A stretch of 29,402 nucleotides of DNA from GCA-003244245 sp035463315 (GTDB lineage: Bacteria; Actinomycetota; Actinomycetes; Mycobacteriales; Pseudonocardiaceae). The stretch covers positions 1 to 29,402 of the forward strand of contig DATHTJ010000320.1 of assembly GCA_035463315.1 (NCBI GenBank), written 5' to 3'. Shown in pieces: positions 23,188 to 29,402 of the stretch (position 1 is its first letter; every line of letters starts with the position of its first letter). The notes below the pieces were generated by a model. It made no database searches and had not been told where the DNA came from. It worked only from the letters and a program-made list of their open reading frames with translations. The position numbers were made by a program, and so were the translations under genes.

Positions 23188-24614
23188 GGAACGCCGCCGA
23201 CCGAGGCGATCAGCTCGACCGGCTCGACGACCAGGTCGACGCCCTGGGTCGCGACCACCCGGCAGCGCACCAGATCGCCGACCGCGAACGAGCCGGCTCC
23301 CAGGCCGGTGAGCACGCACTCGCCGTCCACCTCAGGGGCCTGGTGCTCAGCGCGCCCGATAACCCCATCACCCGCATCTTCGACCAGTACCTCGGCAATG
23401 TCCCCGCCTCGCTCCTCAGCGCGCTGCGCGGTGAGCTGCTCGACCAGCCCGCTGACCCGGGCGACGCGCTCGGCGACGGTGTCCTCGTCGTGCTGCCCGG
23501 GCAAGCCGGCGGCCTCGGTGCCGTCCTCGTCGGAGTAGCCGAACACGCCCACCGCGTCCAGCCGGGCCTCGGTGAGGAAGCGCTCCAGCTCAGCGACGTC
23601 GGCCTCGGTCTCTCCCGGGAAGCCGACGATCACGTTGCTGCGCGCCCCCGCCGCAGGGGCGTGCTGGCGGATCTGGTCCAGCAGCGCCAGGAAGGACTCG
23701 CGCGAGCCGAACCGGCGCATTCGGCGCAGCACCGGCTCGCTGGCGTGCTGAAAGGACAGGTCGAAGTAGTCGGCCACCCCGGGGGTGCCGGTGATCGCGG
23801 CGACCAGCGAAGGACGGGTCTCAGCCGGCTGCAGGTAGGAGACCCGGGTGCGCAGGATGCCGGGAACAGCGGCCAACCGGCGCAGCAGCTCCTCCAAGGC
23901 GCCGGGGTGGCCTAGGTCCTTGCCATAGGACGTGGAGTTCTCGCTGACCAGCACCAGCTCCCGGACTCCCGTGCCGGCCAGCCATGCCGCCTCACCCAGC
24001 ACCTCGTCGACTGAGCGGGAGACGAACGCACCGCGGAAGGTGGGGATGGCACAGAACGCGCAACGCCGGTCGCAGCCCGACGCGATCTTCAGCGGGGCGA
24101 CCGGGGAGTCATCCAGCCGGCGGCGCGGCACCCGGGGGCCCCAGCCGTGCCCCGGCAACGCGGGACCGGCCGCAAGCGCGGCGGGCCGGGACACCGGGGT
24201 GATCGGTAGCAGGGTACGGCGGTCCACCGGCTGGTGCGCGGGCACCGGCCGGCCGGCGAGCACATCGCGCAACCGACCGCCCAGCTCCGGATAGGCGTCG
24301 AACCCTAGTACCGCGTCGGCCTCAGGCAGGCTGCGCGCCAGTTCGGTGCCGTAGCGCTCGGCGAGACAACCCACCGCAACGACCTTGGCGCCGGTGTCCG
24401 CAGCGGCCAGCAGGGTGTCGATGGAGTCCTTCTTGGCCGCGGCGACGAAACCGCAGGTGTTGACCACCACCACGTCCGCCGCGCCGCCGTCGGCGTCCAC
24501 CAGCTCCCAGCCGTCCTCGGTCAGGCGACCCGCCAGCTCCTCCGAGTCGACCTCGTTGCGGGCACAGCCCAAGGTGAGCAGCGCGGCACGCGGGGACTTC
24601 GACGGGGAGGGCAC
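23184..24614 (-). CDS. rimO: Ribosomal protein uS12 methylthiotransferase RimO
   Basis: RimO is a radical-SAM enzyme that adds a methylthio group to an aspartate of ribosomal protein S12. The 476-residue product has the N-terminal cluster-binding cysteines Cys17 (LGCARNEVDSE), Cys54 (NTCGF) and Cys83 (VGCLAERY), the radical-SAM CxxxCxxC at 181-188 (GCDRRCAFCAIP), and a C-terminal TRAM domain. LGCARNxVDSE and SGCDRxCxFCAIP distinguish RimO from MiaB. GTG at 24614 gives the conserved N terminus; it lacks a ribosome site but has TACCCT 6 nt upstream, suggesting a leaderless message. The frame stays open to 24788 without conservation. Confidence 0.94.
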   Translation of the reverse strand: MPSPSKSPRAALLTLGCARNEVDSEELAGRLTEDGWELVDADGGAADVVVVNTCGFVAAAKKDSIDTLLAAADTGAKVVAVGCLAERYGTELARSLPEADAVLGFDAYPELGGRLRDVLAGRPVPAHQPVDRRTLLPITPVSRPAALAAGPALPGHGWGPRVPRRRLDDSPVAPLKIASGCDRRCAFCAIPTFRGAFVSRSVDEVLGEAAWLAGTGVRELVLVSENSTSYGKDLGHPGALEELLRRLAAVPGILRTRVSYLQPAETRPSLVAAITGTPGVADYFDLSFQHASEPVLRRMRRFGSRESFLALLDQIRQHAPAAGARSNVIVGFPGETEADVAELERFLTEARLDAVGVFGYSDEDGTEAAGLPGQHDEDTVAERVARVSGLVEQLTAQRAEERGGDIAEVLVEDAGDGVIGRAEHQAPEVDGECVLTGLGAGSFAVGDLVRCRVVATQGVDLVVEPVELIASVGGVP

Positions 24615-24620
24615 GAACTC

Positions 24621-24626
24621 AGGGTA
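24621..24626 (-). promoter_or_regulatory. -10 element for a leaderless rimO transcript
   Basis: TACCCT on the minus strand ends 6 nt before the rimO GTG, with GAGTTC between and no ribosome site. This has the same geometry as the parA start. Confidence 0.45.
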
Positions 24627-24800
24627 GCTGGCCGCCCTCCCGTAGCAGGCGCACGAGCTTCCACACCGCGCTGGATGGATCGCGTTCGTGATCACACCCG
24701 GTCGGATCGAGGCGCTCCGCACATAGCGGTGGATACGGTCAAACGCTGCGGGTCGAGGACGGTTCGCGGCCAGCAGGCCATTGAGCAAGCTCTCTGTGGT

Positions 24801-25292
24801 TCACGAGTCGTGTGGCGGTGTGGCGAAATACTCCGTGAGCATCTCGCTTGACCACACGGCCTGCCGCACGGTGCCACGCGGGCCGAACTCGTGGAACCAG
24901 GGCTTGATGTCGAGCACGGGTGTGCCGTGGACGGCGTCAAGTTCCTCGACGTGCAAGTCGAGGTCATCGACCTTGATCAGACGGCAGCGCGAGACACCCA
25001 GCCAGTTCAACCGGCGCATGTTGCGATGGCCGAAGATGCCGACTTCGGGCCAGTCCGGGTTGTCTCGTGGTCGGCGTGCGCCGAGGTTGAGGTCGGTCGG
25101 GTCGGTGAGATGGAAGCGGAAGACGATTTCTAGGTGGGAGAACGCATCCAGGCCTGCCGTCGCGTCGGCGTTGAAGCGGTTGCTGTCGATTCGGATGATG
25201 GCGCGGCTGCCGCCCCAGTAGTCATCGGTCGGTTCGATGCGCCCACCGATCACCTGCGCGATGGGCTCGACCTCAAACGACTGGCCTGCCAT
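24801..25292 (-). CDS. TrmO/TsaA-like (UPF0066) family protein
   Basis: This 163-residue protein resembles the beta-barrel domain of TrmO, the SAM-dependent enzyme that methylates N6-threonylcarbamoyl-adenosine at tRNA position 37. Supporting features are the N-terminal PIAQVIGGRIEP, FSHLEIVFRFH, the central NWLGVSRCRLIKVDD and GTPVLDIKPWFHEFGP. It lacks the C-terminal domain of the E. coli enzyme, and the usual RSPxRPNPIG motif is altered to FGHRNMRRLNWLG, so the substrate may differ. ATG at 25292 has AAGGGAA upstream. It follows the HTH/TPR gene by 56 nt on the same strand and is probably co-transcribed with it. First gene of the accessory segment. Confidence 0.75.
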   Translation of the reverse strand: MAGQSFEVEPIAQVIGGRIEPTDDYWGGSRAIIRIDSNRFNADATAGLDAFSHLEIVFRFHLTDPTDLNLGARRPRDNPDWPEVGIFGHRNMRRLNWLGVSRCRLIKVDDLDLHVEELDAVHGTPVLDIKPWFHEFGPRGTVRQAVWSSEMLTEYFATPPHDS

Positions 25293-25348
25293 GAAGCTTC
25301 CCTTCTCTCAGTTCATCGCGACCCTGTGGTCCGCGTCGAGTTGATGCA

Positions 25349-26743
25349 TCACGGTGCTGAGCTCAGGTAGGCGCAGGCGCGTGCGCCGAGTTCGACGGTC
25401 GCCGGGATACCGCGACGGCCGAAGGCCGACAGTGCGGCGCGCATGTCAACTACGGCCTGGCGGGTGCGTCCTGAATGGATGCCATCCATGGCGTCCAGCG
25501 CGTTGGACCAGGTGAAGCACGCCTGGTCGATCTCGCCGCGACGCGCCTGCACGGCGCCGAGGTATCCGAGGGTCACGGCGTGCGTGCGGGTGAACACCGT
25601 TGCCTCGCGGGTGCGCACGCTGCGCCGGAGCTCCTTGAGGGCGCCGGATAGGTCTCCGGTATCGCGCAGCGTGCAGGCAGTCTCGTGAGCAAGGCTTGCC
25701 TCATCGAAGAAGAACACCCGCGATGGCTCATCATCGCCAGTGGTCGCTGAGGCTAGGTCGTCTTCCGCTTTGATCAGCGCCTCGGCGGCGGCTGACTTCT
25801 GCCCTGCCGCGCCAAGTGCCCGCGCGTAGACGACGCCGAACAGCGCGCGTTCACGCGGACTGGCCAGTAGGTACCGCTTGCCGTCCATCGACGCGGCGGC
25901 CAGATCCAGCCCCTGGCGAAAGTGGCCTAGGTCAACAGCCTGATGCGCCATGGCCCGAAGGACATGACCCGCCATGGGCGGATCATCAGCCTCTGCGGCG
26001 AGCTTCACCGCTACGGAGAAGTAATGCTGGGCGATGGCGTGCTCCGCATTATCAAAAGCCATCCAACCCGAAAGATAAGCGAGTTCACTGGCCGCGGAGA
26101 ACATATCCTTACGCACTCGTTCGTCCGAGTAGCTTCCACGCAGGTAACTCGCGACATCTGAAGTCAGGTACTGGGCGAGAGCGGTGCGAGCGTGTCCGCC
26201 TCCGCGCCGCTGGTCGACCCGCGAGAAGATCGATGCCATCTCGCGAACGGCCTCAAGATCACCGCGGCCGACGCCCCGGGCGCTGGCGGTAGCGCGGGTG
26301 GTGCCGCTAGCGGCCATCTGCGTCCACCATGGTTCGCGAGGCACTGCGAGCGCGGCCACCGAGTAAGTAGCGGCTGCAAGAACGCGTCTGCGTTCCACGT
26401 TGACGTCAACTTTCCCGAGATCGGTCAGAGCGATCAGGGTATCCACACGCCAGTCCACCGCATCGCGTGAGGACAAGGACTGAACTGTGAGCCCGACCTC
26501 GTCAAGGGTGACGGTTCGACCCAAGCGGCGGGACAGGGCTTCACAAAGGATGACCGGCGCCCACCCCGATGGGTGGGACCCACCGACCCAGTGTGAGACA
26601 TGTGAGCGACCGACCCCAGCGAGTTCACGGGCGCCATTCTCTGAAGCTACGCGAACGAAGGCGTTGGCGACTTGAGCGTGTGACCAGCCAGTCTCGGCGA
26701 TCACAGCTGCGAGCCTGGCGTTTCGTAGCCGCGCCTGCACCAT
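25349..26743 (-). CDS. HTH/TPR transcriptional regulator (XRE-like)
   Basis: This 464-residue protein has an N-terminal helix-turn-helix region (about 8-65: WSHAQVANAFVRVA, GVGRSHVSHWVGGSHPSGWAP as separate motifs) followed by ALSRRLGRTVTLDEVGL, the signature of a large actinomycete family of HTH proteins. From about 190 to 460 it is a series of helical repeats of TPR type (for example HAIAQHYFSVAVKLAAEADD and THAVTLGYLGAVQARRGEID). Architecture resembles RRNPP peptide-sensing regulators and the Streptomyces NsdA-like regulators; the ligand is unknown. ATG at 26743 has AGGGGG upstream. It is divergent from the NUDIX operon, which it may control. Codon use is less G+C-biased than in the dcw genes. 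Confidence 0.8.
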   Translation of the reverse strand: MVQARLRNARLAAVIAETGWSHAQVANAFVRVASENGARELAGVGRSHVSHWVGGSHPSGWAPVILCEALSRRLGRTVTLDEVGLTVQSLSSRDAVDWRVDTLIALTDLGKVDVNVERRRVLAAATYSVAALAVPREPWWTQMAASGTTRATASARGVGRGDLEAVREMASIFSRVDQRRGGGHARTALAQYLTSDVASYLRGSYSDERVRKDMFSAASELAYLSGWMAFDNAEHAIAQHYFSVAVKLAAEADDPPMAGHVLRAMAHQAVDLGHFRQGLDLAAASMDGKRYLLASPRERALFGVVYARALGAAGQKSAAAEALIKAEDDLASATTGDDEPSRVFFFDEASLAHETACTLRDTGDLSGALKELRRSVRTREATVFTRTHAVTLGYLGAVQARRGEIDQACFTWSNALDAMDGIHSGRTRQAVVDMRAALSAFGRRGIPATVELGARACAYLSSAP

Positions 26744-27038
26744 CGCGCCCCCTGTTCAACAAATGATCTTTCACCGCTTTCACCGCTCATCGGCCCTCGA
26801 CAGGGTATCCACCCAGGGTAATTCGCGGTTCGCTCACTGTATCCGCTATGGCGTCACTCCGAAGGAGGGTCGGTGCATCCGTTCGAGCGGGCAACGAGGC
26901 ACGCAGCGCCGGGGCCTGAAGATCCGAAACGCCCCGGAGACAGCGGCCGGGCGCGCTACGTTCCGAGGGTGGCGGATAGCGTGACCGGCCCCGACGCCGG
27001 CCGCCGTCGTCCGGTGGCACTAGCCCGAGGGAGGTCCC
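26744..27038. other. Divergent regulatory region, HTH/TPR gene and NUDIX operon
   Basis: These 295 nt contain no convincing gene. Visible elements are a tandem 9-bp repeat TTTCACCGC (26769-26786) just upstream of the regulator start and AGGGTA repeated 13 bp apart (26802-26807, 26815-26820), which on the minus strand gives two TACCCT -10-like hexamers. A GATAGCGT -10-like sequence points toward the NUDIX gene. These could be binding sites for the adjacent regulator. Confidence 0.45.
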
Positions 27039-27566
27039 ATGTCCGGACTGCTCGCACGGATTTGGCGACTGCTGCGTGGCCCGGGCCAGTGGTACGTGCT
27101 GTGGGTCTTTCACGCCAAATTCATGATCGGGGTGACGGGGCTGGTACGGGATCGCGATGGCCGGGTGCTCCTTCTGCGGCACCGTATGTGGCCGTCTGGA
27201 CGGCAGTGGGGTCTACCCACCGGATACGCCCGCAAGCGGGAACGCTTCGAGGACACGGTGGTGCGAGAGGTGAAAGAGGAGACCGGGCTCGATGTGACAG
27301 TAGGACAACTGGTGAACATGACGAGCGGGTACAAGCTTCGCCTCGAAGTGGCCTATGCCGCCGAGCTGGTTGGCGGGGTTCTCACACTCGATTCTTTCGA
27401 GGTCCTCGAGGCGCGGTGGTTCGCGCTCGACGAACTTCCACCCGATGTCCTGGACGTACATCGGCTCATGATCGAAAAGAATGCCGCCTGGTATACCCCC
27501 AGGACGGATCGACCGAGGGGGCCGCACGATGACTGGCCTGGCCCCGAACGAATGGCTCAGCGGTAG
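27039..27566 (+). CDS. NUDIX hydrolase
   Basis: NUDIX enzymes hydrolyse nucleoside diphosphates linked to another group. The 175-residue product has a complete NUDIX box: Gly62, Glu68, Arg76-Glu77, Glu80-Glu81 and Gly83 in GYARKRERFEDTVVREVKEE followed by TGL. The N terminus (WYVLWVFHAKFMIGVTGLV, about 18-36) is hydrophobic and may lie near the membrane or be part of the core sheet. Substrate cannot be told from sequence. ATG at 27039 has GGGAGG 4 nt upstream. Its 3' end overlaps the next gene by 38 nt, so the two are translationally linked, and it is divergent from the HTH/TPR regulator. Confidence 0.9.
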   Translation: MSGLLARIWRLLRGPGQWYVLWVFHAKFMIGVTGLVRDRDGRVLLLRHRMWPSGRQWGLPTGYARKRERFEDTVVREVKEETGLDVTVGQLVNMTSGYKLRLEVAYAAELVGGVLTLDSFEVLEARWFALDELPPDVLDVHRLMIEKNAAWYTPRTDRPRGPHDDWPGPERMAQR

Positions 27567-28659
27567 CCTGCAAGCGCAGCACGACCTTGTGGGACGGCTT
27601 GCCGTCCTGCGGGCCAGCCCCGACCTAGATCGCCACCACAGTGAACTCAGTTTCGCCACGTTGTCCGGCGTCTTGCGCCGTTCGCCGCCCCTGGTCGATC
27701 CGGACGTCTTCAGCGCCGGTTGGGACATCCTGGCCCGAAGATACACAATGTTGGGCCTGCGCCGTCTGCTGCCCATGGAGCGGGTGTGGGTGGGCACAAG
27801 CTCTTCCCAGGCCACCGGGTTCGGCGGGTTCCACTATCCGAACCAGGGCTACCGCCACTTGCAGATGGCAGCTGTCATCACCCTGTACGGCGACCTGACT
27901 GGCAACTGGACGCGATCTCCACAAATATCAGCCCTGGACCTGCTTCGGTCCTACGCCCACGACTGTCTGCATTTCGGGACCTACCGACGCTACCGCCTGT
28001 GGAACACAAGCACAGGCGACGAGATCGGGCGTGTCCAGTACGGCATCAACTTTCGCAAGAACGACGGCCGAACCTACTCCGCACCTGACAGAGCCAGTGA
28101 CCGATCAACGCGCAACCTCGGCATCGTCATGGAAGGCGCGACCGACCGGGAGGCCCGGATGGTTGCACGGCACGCCGCTCAACGAGAGGGCGTGCCGCAT
28201 CCTGACACTTTGGGGACGGACTACTTCGCGTTCCGCGACGAAACCGGCCTGCTCGACGGGACAGATCTCAGCGCGCTCGAAGATCCACTCCAAAGGACTG
28301 CGCTTGCCGATCAGCCAGACGCCGAAAAGTTCCTGACGAATATGACAGATTATGCGCGCGGCGTCGGTACGCGCTACGATTCATTTCTGCGAGAAATCGG
28401 ACGTGAGGAAGCCGGCGATCTCCACCAGCTCGTTCTTACCAGCATGATCAGCGGATCGCTCGCGCAGTTGTCGGACTGGCTCAACCAGCGACACGGTCCC
28501 GCAGCGTTCGTCACCATCTTCAAGTCGCCCGCCTATTGCGGTCGGTATCGAGGTGAAGGACCCAAGCGCTCTACAGCGTGCGCCACCGCCAGCTTCAACG
28601 TATATCCCGCTGAGAGCGGGTCGAGAACCCCCGTGGTCATAGCGGGCGAAACCGTATGA
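27529..28659 (+). CDS. Unknown protein with zincin-like HDxxH...EGATD arrangement
   Basis: I do not recognise a named family for this 376-residue protein. It contains YAHDCLHFGTY with His144 and His148, and 54 residues later MEGATDREAR with Glu202 and Asp206. In gluzincin metallopeptidases such as thermolysin, HExxH supplies two zinc ligands and a downstream NExxSD the third plus a supporting aspartate; here the same order appears with Asp145 in place of the catalytic glutamate. No signal peptide or membrane segment is seen, so it is probably cytoplasmic. ATG at 27529 has GAGGGGG upstream; an earlier ATG at 27481 is in frame but lies deep in the NUDIX gene. Its stop overlaps the next start (ATGA). 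Protease activity is inference. Confidence 0.75.
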   Translation: MTGLAPNEWLSGSLQAQHDLVGRLAVLRASPDLDRHHSELSFATLSGVLRRSPPLVDPDVFSAGWDILARRYTMLGLRRLLPMERVWVGTSSSQATGFGGFHYPNQGYRHLQMAAVITLYGDLTGNWTRSPQISALDLLRSYAHDCLHFGTYRRYRLWNTSTGDEIGRVQYGINFRKNDGRTYSAPDRASDRSTRNLGIVMEGATDREARMVARHAAQREGVPHPDTLGTDYFAFRDETGLLDGTDLSALEDPLQRTALADQPDAEKFLTNMTDYARGVGTRYDSFLREIGREEAGDLHQLVLTSMISGSLAQLSDWLNQRHGPAAFVTIFKSPAYCGRYRGEGPKRSTACATASFNVYPAESGSRTPVVIAGETV

Positions 28660-28901
28660 GCCGGGGCGGAGCCGCACGCACAACAGCGCCAGTTGGCTGG
28701 GTGTTCCTCGACCGCCACCGTCACGACGGGTATACCGTCCGGTGGCGACGGGGCGACGTGGTCGCGCATATTCTGGGTGGTCAGCAGGTGGGGAACCACG
28801 GGATGGCCGAGGTGCTGGACACCATATCGGTGTCCCCGTCTGGTTGGACTGATTTGGCCGAGATCCGGCTGCTCGGTCAGCGGTGGCTGCGTCAGCATTG
28901 A
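28656..28901 (+). CDS. Small protein of unknown function, coupled to the HDxxH protein
   Basis: This 81-residue protein begins with an ATG that overlaps the stop of the preceding gene as ATGA, strong evidence that it is translated with it. It shows no motif I recognise. It has an aromatic/basic middle (GWVFLDRHRHDGYTVRWRRG) and a hydrophobic-polar C-terminal half without a membrane segment or signal peptide. It could be a partner, inhibitor or substrate of the HDxxH protein. The operon arrangement is seen; the role is a guess. Confidence 0.6.
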   Translation: MSRGGAARTTAPVGWVFLDRHRHDGYTVRWRRGDVVAHILGGQQVGNHGMAEVLDTISVSPSGWTDLAEIRLLGQRWLRQH

Positions 28902-28952
28902 GAAGGTGGGGCACCTACCGCGACAGGGATCTACAACTCTCACCGGACGCCG

Positions 28953-29183
28953 TCAGTCAGCTGCGACAGGAGAAAGACCCGAACTCACGGCTATCCCAGC
29001 CTCCCCCACCAGGGTGTACCTCAGCCGCAGACCGTCGAGGAGGTTCGACTTACCGGAGGCGTTGGCGCCGAACACCGCAGCGACGGGCACCACATCCCGG
29101 TCGTTGTCGTAGGACGGCATCAGCAGGAACTCGTGCTCGTCGCGGAACGATCTGTGGTTGGCCAGCCGGAAGCTGCGTAGCAC
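28953..29183 (-). pseudogene. Truncated 5' end of an AAA-type ATPase gene
   Basis: The 76-codon frame encodes the start of an AAA_15/AAA_21-type ABC-like ATPase: MLRSFRLANHRSFRDEHEF, then Walker A in FGANASGKSNLLDGLR. Family members are several hundred residues long and carry Walker B and signature motifs that are absent here or in other frames nearby. The GTG at 29183 has a good GGGAGG ribosome site 6 nt upstream, so the 5' end is genuine and the 3' part has been lost. Such ATPases are often in phage-defence genes (OLD-like, abortive infection), but the fragment is too short to classify. Confidence 0.7.
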
Positions 29184-29280
29184 CTGATCCTCCCATCAGC
29201 CCAGCTCAGAGAGGTATTCTGCAGCATATCTGCACGAGAGTCCGCCTGGGACCCCTCACGTAGCATTTCAGAAGCACCGA

Positions 29281-29286
29281 TAGGTT
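29281..29286 (+). promoter_or_regulatory. -10 element for a leaderless argA-type transcript
   Basis: TAGGTT ends 7 nt before the GTG at 29294, with no ribosome site between. This is the third such arrangement in the window. Confidence 0.4.
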
Positions 29287-29293
29287 CTCGTGC

Positions 29294-29402
29294 GTGCCTC
29301 CTCCGCTCACCGTGCGCCGGGCGAGGGTCGGAGACGTCCGCAAGATCAAGGATCTGGTGGACTGCTACGCCGGTGTGGTGCTGCTGGCCAAACAGCTCGT
29401 GA
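29294..29402 (+). CDS. Amino-acid N-acetyltransferase (ArgA-type GNAT), N-terminal part
   Basis: Only the first 36 codons are in the window. They read VRRARVGDVRKIKDLVDCYAG followed by VVLLAKQLV (two adjacent stretches), resembling the start of the short actinobacterial N-acetylglutamate synthase (mycobacterial Rv2747 type), a GNAT enzyme that acetylates glutamate in arginine synthesis. In mycobacteria this gene lies next to pgsA and ftsK, which fits the neighbourhood here. The start could instead be the GTG at 29312. The gene runs off the right edge. Confidence 0.75.
   Translation, partial: MPPPLTVRRARVGDVRKIKDLVDCYAGVVLLAKQLV

Noticed and set aside
28533..28943. Minus-strand open frame opposite the small protein
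   Set aside because: No ribosome site or motif; the plus-strand gene is supported by the ATGA coupling.
1..29402. CRISPR arrays, insertion sequences, rRNA or tRNA genes
   Set aside because: I found no regularly spaced long repeats, no transposase-like product and no tRNA or rRNA signatures on either strand.

Overview
The window is very G+C-rich actinobacterial chromosome, with abundant GTG starts, 1-4 nt stop/start overlaps and apparently leaderless GTG starts. Gene content and order point to Actinomycetota and most likely Pseudonocardiales: a division/cell-wall (dcw) cluster starting with mraZ, a MoxR/DUF58/transglutaminase operon beside it, a DUF3040 gene and dinB, then a pgsA-clgR-pspA block like that of mycobacteria. 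MurE carries the DNPR signature of meso-diaminopimelate-adding enzymes, which fits this group. The species assignment is inference.

Positions 9-13373 (minus strand) hold mraZ, rsmH, ftsL, ftsI, murE, murF, mraY, murD, ftsW, murC and ftsQ. From rsmH to ftsQ neighbouring genes overlap or lie 1-5 nt apart, so they are probably one translationally coupled transcript making peptidoglycan precursors and the septal machinery. murG, normally between ftsW and murC, is absent: ftsW and murC overlap directly as ATGA. mraZ has a clear promoter (TTGACA, 16 nt, TAGGGT) overlain by four GTGG repeats at a 10-bp period, a probable MraZ autoregulatory box.

Positions 13374-18368 hold a divergent regulatory region rich in repeats and then a tightly coupled plus-strand operon for a MoxR AAA+ ATPase, a DUF58 protein and a membrane transglutaminase. 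A DUF3040 membrane protein and DNA polymerase IV follow on the minus strand. A perfect LexA-type SOS box lies just upstream of dinB. A ParA/MinD-like ATPase is divergent from dinB.

Positions 21162-24614 (minus) hold rimO, pgsA, clgR and pspA: ribosomal protein methylthiolation, phospholipid synthesis, and the envelope/proteolytic stress regulator with its PspA effector. A near-perfect match to the corynebacterial ClgR operator pattern lies upstream of clgR.

Positions 24.8-29.2 kb look like an accessory insertion between rimO and an argA-type acetyltransferase that begins at the right edge. It has less G+C-rich codons and holds a TrmO-like protein, an HTH/TPR regulator, a NUDIX hydrolase, a 376-residue protein with a zincin-like HDxxH...EGATD arrangement, a small unknown protein coupled to it, and the truncated 5' end of an AAA ATPase gene. 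The regulator, NUDIX, putative protease and small protein are the best candidate for an undescribed system here. Four short tandem arrays with a 15-bp period but different sequences are scattered through the conserved part.
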